From positions 1 through 10,761 of the forward strand of contig URRX01000035.1 in the NCBI GenBank assembly GCA_900550345.1: a stretch of DNA of 10,761 nucleotides. The letters are read 5' to 3'. Below the pieces are notes generated by a model. That model was not told where the DNA came from. It did not search any database and saw only the letters and a program-made list of their open reading frames with translations. Within the stretch, counting starts at the first letter, position 1, and every line of letters starts with the position of its first letter. This stretch comes from an uncultured Anaerococcus sp. Lineage in GTDB: Bacteria; Bacillota; Clostridia; Tissierellales; Peptoniphilaceae. A program made the translations under genes and the position numbers. Below, piece after piece: positions 6,821-10,761 of the stretch.

Positions 6821-7013
6821 TTCCATTATTTATCTTAATTTCTAAAGAATTAATTTTTATATTGTGATTTTATTTTTTTGAAATACAATTTTGTGTTTTT
6901 TTCATAGTTTTCGTTTTATAAATTTGGAATTAGAATAGAATTTCAAAAAAATTATTAAAAGATGTGATTAAATACATAGAATCAATTCAAGCAAAAATCT
7001 TAACTGGGTATTA
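6821..7013. other. AT-rich spacer between the two repeat elements, no gene seen
   Basis: No ORF with a ribosome binding site is found on either strand. One weak hairpin is visible: TTGGAATT and AATTTCAA around 6924-6946, with one G-U pair. Nothing else recognisable is present. The whole gene-free interval from 6655 to 7191 is otherwise made of the two repeat elements and a terminator. Confidence 0.6.
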
Positions 7014-7090
7014 TTAATATCTAAACTTTAGCAATAAAAGTTATCAAATACTCACCCATCTCGAGCGAATGAAATGAGTCGAGAGATCTC
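7014..7090 (+). repeat. 77-bp direct repeat, copy 2
   Basis: Second copy of the 6677-6753 repeat. Its palindrome half, ACCCATCTCGAGCG (7054-7067) and AGTCGAGAGATCTC (7077-7090), is closer to a perfect consensus than copy 1. Both 14-base blocks are exact complements of the right arm of element 1 (6791-6819), with only the spacer between the blocks differing (9 bases against 1). Confidence 0.88.
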
Positions 7091-7136
7091 TAGGTTATAA
7101 TTTTAAGTAAATAAAAATATCTCTCAGCAAGCTAGA
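7054..7136. repeat. Decayed palindrome, element 2
   Basis: The left arm is intact (7054-7090), but the right arm is only a remnant. ATCTCTC (7119-7125) still pairs with GAGAGAT (7081-7087), and GCTAGAT (7131-7137) is a degraded match to the outer arm. The element has the same layout as element 1 but could form only a weak hairpin. Confidence 0.6.
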
Positions 7137-7152
7137 TTTAATTTATTTTATT

Positions 7153-7190
7153 AAAAAAAAGACAGAAAAAATTCCTGTCTTCTTTCTTTT
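7153..7190 (-). terminator. Terminator of the xpaC-telA operon, possibly bidirectional
   Basis: AAGACAG (7159-7165) and CTGTCTT (7175-7181) form a 7-bp stem with a 9-nt loop. On the minus strand it is followed by eight Ts (complement of the A run 7153-7160), directly after the stop codon of the 86-aa gene. On the plus strand a T-rich tail also follows (to 7190), so it may stop transcription arriving from the corA side as well. Confidence 0.8.
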
Positions 7191-7191
7191 T

Positions 7192-7452
7192 TTATCCCTT
7201 TAAGCCATCTGCTTGTCTTTGCATATTTTCTACTACTACATCAAATATATCACCGATTGATTGGCCATATTCTAGTATTTCCCATGGTCTATTTGTGTGA
7301 AAATGAATTTTTATTAAATCTTCATCTCCAACTGCAAGGAGGCTATCTCCTTCAAAGTTTTCTGTAATATGATCAAAAATTTCGTCTTCGTCTAAATCTT
7401 CTCCTGCTATTAAAAGCTGAGTATCAAATTTGAATTCTATTTTTTCTGACAT
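7192..7452 (-). CDS. Stand-alone FakA/YloV (DAK-like) non-kinase domain protein
   Basis: An 86-aa acidic protein that matches the segment just after the DhaL-type kinase domain in FakA/YloV (fatty acid kinase, formerly a dihydroxyacetone-kinase-like protein). The GEDLDEDEI run (17-25), GDSLLAVGDEDLIKIHFHT (35-53), then ILEYGQSIGDIFDVVVENMQRQ (59-80) follow the FakA pattern closely. The HxH pair is kept (H50, H52). The Cys usual a few residues before the first acidic run in FakA (YCTEF type) is replaced by D10 (FDTQL). There is no kinase domain and no DegV/FakB-like partner nearby. AGGAG (complement of 7458-7462) overlaps the telA stop codon and lies 5 nt before the ATG, so it is translated with telA as the last gene of the operon. 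Function unknown; a binding or regulatory domain is more likely than an enzyme. Confidence 0.75.
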   Translation of the reverse strand: MSEKIEFKFDTQLLIAGEDLDEDEIFDHITENFEGDSLLAVGDEDLIKIHFHTNRPWEILEYGQSIGDIFDVVVENMQRQADGLKG

Positions 7453-7460
7453 TTTTTCTC

Positions 7461-8567
7461 CTAACTATTTTTTAATAAATTTCTTTTTAATTCTTCTTCA
7501 AGTCTACCAAGTTCGTTTTTGGCATCTTCTCTGTTTTTCTTTCCTTCGATTTGTATTGTTCTTACTTCATCGATGGCTTCAATCAAAGTATCGTTTGTGT
7601 GTTTGATTGTATCAAGGTCTATTATACCTCGTTCTGTGGCTCTTGCTGTATCGATTGTGTTTTGTTTTAATTTGTCAGCGTTTGATTTTAATAAGTCGTT
7701 TGTCAGATTTGTTACGGCTTCTTGGGCTCTTATGGCTTGTTCGGTGTGGCTCATGCCAAGGGCTAAAACCATTTGGTTTTTCCAAAGAGGAATTGTATTT
7801 ACAATTGTTGTTTGGATTTTTTCTGCCATAATTGAATTTGATGATTGAACCATCCTAATTTGTGGAGCCATTTGCATTGAAACCATTCTGGTTAAATCTA
7901 AATCGTGCAATTTTTTCTCAAACCTATTTGCTTGAGCCTTTAAATCATTTGCCTTTTGGGCATCCATTGGAAGGTTTGAAATATTTGCCTTATTTTCAAG
8001 TTCTGGTATATCTTCCGTAAAAGTTTTTTGAAGTTTTCTATTTCCTGCTTCTATATACATAGAAAGTTCTTTGTAATAATCTTCGTTTAATTCATACATT
8101 TGATCGAGCATGGAAATATCTTTTAATAGGGTTATTTGGTGATTATCCAAGGCCTTGGCAATTTCATCAATATTTTTTTCTGTTGATTGGTATTTTAATT
8201 TCATATTATCAAGCTTTGATTTTTGCTTTTTGAAAAATCCAAAAACTCCACCATCATCTTGGTCCATTGATTTTATTTCGGTAACTACCTTATCCAAAAG
8301 TCCACCAATTTCTCCAAGGTCTTTATTTTTTACAGTATTTAAGGTTTTTTCTGAGAAATTTGAAATCTTTTTTTGGGCTCCAACTCCATATTGTAAAATT
8401 ATATTTGAATCTTCTAGGTCAATTTTTTTGGAAAAATCGTCAATTTGTTTTTCTTCTGCTGGTGAAAATTTGACAGTTTGGTCTATTTTAATTTTTTTGT
8501 CATAAGAAACTTCTTCTAGTTTTGGATCTTCGTCGGCTCCGTCTAGCCTTAATTTAATATCACTCAT
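7461..8567 (-). CDS. telA: TelA/YaaN family toxic anion resistance protein
   Basis: A 368-aa soluble, largely helical protein of the TelA (KlaA/YaaN) family, linked in other bacteria to tellurite and cell-wall antibiotic resistance; its biochemical role is not settled. Family blocks are all present: QYGVGAQKKISNFSE (59-73), LDQMYELNEDYYKELSMYIEAG (154-175), LHDLDLTRMVSMQMAPQIRMVQ (220-241) and IQTTIVNTIPLWKNQMVLALG (251-271), with coiled coil toward the C-terminus (about 330-365). Length is normal. The ATG lies inside the end of xpaC (8-base overlap) with GGAG (complement of 8573-8576) 5 nt upstream. Pairing with xpaC is the conserved Bacillota arrangement (xpaC-yaaN), which supports a joint membrane-associated function. 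Confidence 0.92.
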   Translation of the reverse strand: MSDIKLRLDGADEDPKLEEVSYDKKIKIDQTVKFSPAEEKQIDDFSKKIDLEDSNIILQYGVGAQKKISNFSEKTLNTVKNKDLGEIGGLLDKVVTEIKSMDQDDGGVFGFFKKQKSKLDNMKLKYQSTEKNIDEIAKALDNHQITLLKDISMLDQMYELNEDYYKELSMYIEAGNRKLQKTFTEDIPELENKANISNLPMDAQKANDLKAQANRFEKKLHDLDLTRMVSMQMAPQIRMVQSSNSIMAEKIQTTIVNTIPLWKNQMVLALGMSHTEQAIRAQEAVTNLTNDLLKSNADKLKQNTIDTARATERGIIDLDTIKHTNDTLIEAIDEVRTIQIEGKKNREDAKNELGRLEEELKRNLLKNS

Positions 8568-9678
8568 CTTTGCTCCAATCTTTTTCTAAATATCCTTCTT
8601 GATTTAACAAAAGTTTCATAGTGTCTATATCAGTCTTTATATCCATTGTCCTATCTTCCATAAGTTCCAATTGGATTTTTCCAAAGGCATCATTTATTGT
8701 TTTTATGGAAGATTCTATTTCTGAAAGAGAATTTTTAATTTTTGGATCATTTGATTCCATTATCTCGTATTCTGTGTAGGCATCAATTAATTTTACAGTT
8801 GTTGGCAAATAATAATCGATAAATTTATCCAAAATATAGGACTTTTCTGGATATCTTTTTACTATATTTACAATATTTTCTATAGTTTTTTTAATCTCTA
8901 TTACCTTTTCAAGAAAATCTCTGTTTTTTATTCTTGAAATTGAAAGATTGATCGAATTTAAGTTTTCCCTTGAAGTTTTTAATATATTTTCAGCTTTATT
9001 TTTGCTATTTTCATCATGAGTTTGATTTTCTATTTTTTTATTTTCTTCATAACTTGTGTGAGGAAGTTGAGATTTTTGAGTTTTGTATAATTTAAAAGTT
9101 GGAATATCAAGTAAAAATAATGAATCATTTTCTACAATTCTAGCTTGTTTAAAATATCCCTTATCCATCATATACATAAGCTCTTTTATTGTATCTTTTT
9201 CAGATTTTTGAACTGATGATGCCAAATCTCTTATTGGAATTACAGTGTTATTACCAAGTTCTCTTAAAAATCTAGTGTAATCTTTAGAAATTGTATCAAT
9301 TTCCTTTGCCTTTTTCCAAGAAAAAAATCCCAAAACCCCAAAAACTATAGCCATGATTAAATTTGAAAACATATCAGGATCTCCGTCAATAAAGGACATG
9401 CTAGTTGCAAAAGTTACTATAAATGAAAAAATGCCAGCAGTTTTTAAAAGTCCAGATTTGGTTTTTTCAGGTAAATTTTGCACGCAAACTTGAGGGTTTT
9501 TGGTTTGTACTAGAGCTTTATTATTTGGTCTATAATTTATAAAAGCCATAGTTTTATCAATAAAATTATCTAAACTATTTTTTAATTTTTCACTAATATC
9601 AGAAAAATCCATGTCATTAATAGCCTTATTTAGACTATTTTCCAAAGATTTTTCATTTTCTTTATCAAAATTTGTCAT
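8560..9678 (-). CDS. xpaC: XpaC-like membrane protein (5-bromo-4-chloroindolyl phosphate hydrolysis family)
   Basis: A 372-aa protein of the XpaC family. The family name comes from an indirect indicator-dye phenotype and does not prove phosphatase activity. Visible parts are a helical N-terminus (1-50), two membrane segments (about 77-97 and 104-121), and a winged-helix-like segment IPIRDLASS...KDTIKELMYMMDKGYF (148-176) followed by a two-strand wing. A charged linker (200-235) leads to a helical C-terminal domain with the family hallmark YPEKSYILDKFIDYYLPTTV (276-295). I place the start at the ATG of 9676-9678, with AAGGAG (complement of 9684-9689) 5 nt upstream. The in-frame GTG two codons earlier overlaps that ribosome binding site and is unlikely to be used. 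The gene overlaps telA by 8 bases. Confidence 0.88.
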   Translation of the reverse strand: MTNFDKENEKSLENSLNKAINDMDFSDISEKLKNSLDNFIDKTMAFINYRPNNKALVQTKNPQVCVQNLPEKTKSGLLKTAGIFSFIVTFATSMSFIDGDPDMFSNLIMAIVFGVLGFFSWKKAKEIDTISKDYTRFLRELGNNTVIPIRDLASSVQKSEKDTIKELMYMMDKGYFKQARIVENDSLFLLDIPTFKLYKTQKSQLPHTSYEENKKIENQTHDENSKNKAENILKTSRENLNSINLSISRIKNRDFLEKVIEIKKTIENIVNIVKRYPEKSYILDKFIDYYLPTTVKLIDAYTEYEIMESNDPKIKNSLSEIESSIKTINDAFGKIQLELMEDRTMDIKTDIDTMKLLLNQEGYLEKDWSKDE

Positions 9679-9695
9679 AAACACTCCTTAATAAA

Positions 9696-9758
9696 ATTAT
9701 ACCCGAAAGCTTAAAAACTTAAATCATCTTTAATATTTATTTAATATAGACTAGTAAA
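9696..9758 (-). promoter_or_regulatory. Possible promoter region of the xpaC-telA operon
   Basis: On the minus strand TTTACT (complement of 9753-9758) and TATTAA (complement of 9730-9735) are 17 bases apart and would give a leader of about 45 bases. A perfect TATAAT (complement of 9696-9701) also exists but has no good -35 and would start transcription at the ribosome binding site itself. Neither is compelling in such AT-rich DNA. Confidence 0.35.
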
Positions 9759-9790
9759 GATTAAATATATTAAAAATAAAATTCATATAT

Positions 9791-10761
9791 TTAAGAATCA
9801 AGGTCTATTGTTTTATCGAAATAATTTTTATTTTCTAGAATTTTTTCCCTATTTCCAAAAACTGTAAGATTGTCCTTATCCAAAATATTTTTATAATCAT
9901 CTTTTAAATTTACTATATCATCTAAGCTTGCATCTTTAATATCTATAAGTTTTTCTTCAAGTTCTTTATAAGAAAAGCCTTGTAAATATCTTATAAAATC
10001 TAAAGAGCCTTTAGCTTGTATAGATTGAGGTTTTAAATATGAGCCCATTTTTGAAATTTTTTGGTTTTTCAAATCATTTGGATCAAGTTTTAAATTTTCT
10101 AAAATTTGAGGGATTTTTTTATAATTTTCTACAGTTTTTTCTATATTGGGATCCCTATAAGAATATGTTCCAATATTTCCATACTTATCAATCATAAGTC
10201 CTGCTCCATAAGCTCCACCTTTTGCACGAATTAAATCGTGAAGGTAAGGATTTGAAATAATTGATGATGAAAGGGCCAAAAGATTTAATTTTTTATCAGA
10301 AAATTCTCCTAAATCTCCTCCCATAGATACATAATTTACATTAGCATCAGAAATTATTCCTTCTTTATAATAAGATTTTTTAAATTCAATTTGGGATTTT
10401 TCTTTTTTTATTTCATCAAGGTCTGAAAATTCTCTTCTAATAATATCTTTTACCTTTTTATAATCATTTTTTGATGATGTTATGTTGACTAATAGATTTT
10501 TTGAGAAAATTTTCTTATACAAATCTTCTAATTTTTCTTTGAATTTATCGAAATCATCTTCTACATCTTTAAAAATTTTCTTTATAAATTCATAATAGCC
10601 AAAGCCATTAAGCTCATCTTTGATGTATGAAAGTTTATCAAAATGTGAAAAAGAACGAGTTAAAGAAAGGCTATGACCTGAATCATACATTGTCATTTCA
10701 AACATTGCCTTAATTTGTTTTAATATGTCCTTAATTCTTTTCTCATAAGAAAAATCAGTAT
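9791..10761 (-). CDS. M16C (PreP-like) zinc metallopeptidase, C-terminal part
   Basis: The reading frame stays open to the right edge, giving 322 complete codons; the ATG at 10703-10705 is internal, not a start. The visible piece is the C-terminal half of an insulinase-type M16C peptidase. The helical linker EKRIKDILKQIK (6-17 of the fragment) leads into the MYDSGHSLSLTRSFSHF segment typical of PreP relatives. The second lobe follows, with LHDLIRAKGGAYGAG whose Arg (178) and Tyr (184) help hold the peptide substrate across the chamber. The HxxEH zinc site of the family belongs to the N-terminal half, outside the window, so activity cannot be judged. These enzymes degrade short peptides. The gene is separated from xpaC by about 110 bases and is probably a separate unit. 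Confidence 0.88.
   Translation of the reverse strand, partial: TDFSYEKRIKDILKQIKAMFEMTMYDSGHSLSLTRSFSHFDKLSYIKDELNGFGYYEFIKKIFKDVEDDFDKFKEKLEDLYKKIFSKNLLVNITSSKNDYKKVKDIIRREFSDLDEIKKEKSQIEFKKSYYKEGIISDANVNYVSMGGDLGEFSDKKLNLLALSSSIISNPYLHDLIRAKGGAYGAGLMIDKYGNIGTYSYRDPNIEKTVENYKKIPQILENLKLDPNDLKNQKISKMGSYLKPQSIQAKGSLDFIRYLQGFSYKELEEKLIDIKDASLDDIVNLKDDYKNILDKDNLTVFGNREKILENKNYFDKTIDLDS

Noticed and set aside
6677..7090. CRISPR-like array from the repeated units
   Set aside because: There are only two copies of a 77-bp unit, spaced 337 bases apart, with no regular short spacers and no cas genes in the window.
7519..8505. Plus-strand open frames opposite telA
   Set aside because: telA shows all family blocks on the minus strand. 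The plus-strand frames give hydrophobic, Ser/Phe-rich shadow translations without start signals.
9679..9684. GTG start for xpaC two codons upstream of the ATG
   Set aside because: The GTG overlaps the ribosome binding site AAGGAG, leaving no spacing. The ATG at 9676-9678 is 5 nt from that site.
9762..9793. Inverted repeat TAAATATAT/ATATATTTA after the M16 peptidase gene, as a terminator
   Set aside because: The stem is made only of A-T pairs with a 14-nt loop and no clear T tail on the minus strand, so it would be very weak and is likely by chance in this composition.
10703..10705. ATG as the true start of the peptidase gene
   Set aside because: The frame is open upstream to the window edge and the upstream residues fit the PreP-type linker. 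There is also no ribosome binding site before this ATG.

Overview
The window is strongly AT-rich, low-GC Gram-positive type DNA with clear AGGAGG-type ribosome binding sites, standard genetic code usage and T-tailed hairpin terminators. The gene set (anaerobic sulfite reductase, ferritin-like protein, YtrA-type GntR/ABC cassette, xpaC-telA, PreP-like M16 peptidase) points to an obligate or facultative anaerobe of the Bacillota. An anaerobic-coccus relative (Anaerococcus, Peptoniphilus or Finegoldia type) is my best guess, but the genus cannot be fixed from the sequence alone.

Positions 1-3572, plus strand: an AT-rich leader holds a hairpin with a UACG loop and a T tail (91-124) and a possible 11-codon leader ORF (140-175). 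The tight operon asrA-asrB-asrC follows, with junctions of 1-9 nt. It encodes the three-subunit dissimilatory-type anaerobic sulfite reductase: AsrA is an electron-carrying Fe-S protein, AsrB a flavin/NAD(P)H reductase subunit with a 2Fe-2S site, and AsrC the siroheme/4Fe-4S catalytic subunit. A rubrerythrin-like ferritin-fold protein is attached 9 nt downstream, probably co-expressed for protection from oxidants or iron handling. A very strong hairpin terminator (3630-3685) closes the unit.

Positions 3690-5621, plus strand: a self-contained cassette of a YtrA-type GntR repressor, an ABC ATPase and an ABC-2 type permease, all translationally overlapping. A promoter lies just upstream, with a 25-bp dyad over its -10 box that is the likely autoregulatory operator. 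A terminator follows the permease. Next comes a single-gene unit for a CorA-type divalent metal ion channel (5704-6654).

Positions 6655-7191 are non-coding and hold the most unusual DNA in the window. There are two direct 77-bp copies of a repeat. Each runs into one half of a large palindrome built on ACCCATCTCGAG...GTCGAGAGATCTC, with the second copy's right arm decayed. The right arm of copy 1 is perfectly complementary over 14+14 bases to the left arm of copy 2.

Positions 7192-9758, minus strand: the operon xpaC-telA-(86-aa protein). XpaC is a membrane protein with a winged-helix-like segment. TelA/YaaN is a toxic-anion (tellurite) resistance family protein. The third protein is a stand-alone version of the non-kinase domain of FakA/YloV (fatty acid kinase) that keeps the HxH motif but lacks the usual Cys. 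From 9791 to the right edge, on the minus strand, is the C-terminal part of an M16C (PreP-like) zinc metalloprotease whose N-terminal catalytic half lies outside the window.

No tRNA, rRNA, CRISPR array, transposase or phage gene was seen. The best leads for something undescribed are the palindromic repeat pair, the solo FakA-like domain in the telA operon, and the leader upstream of asrA.
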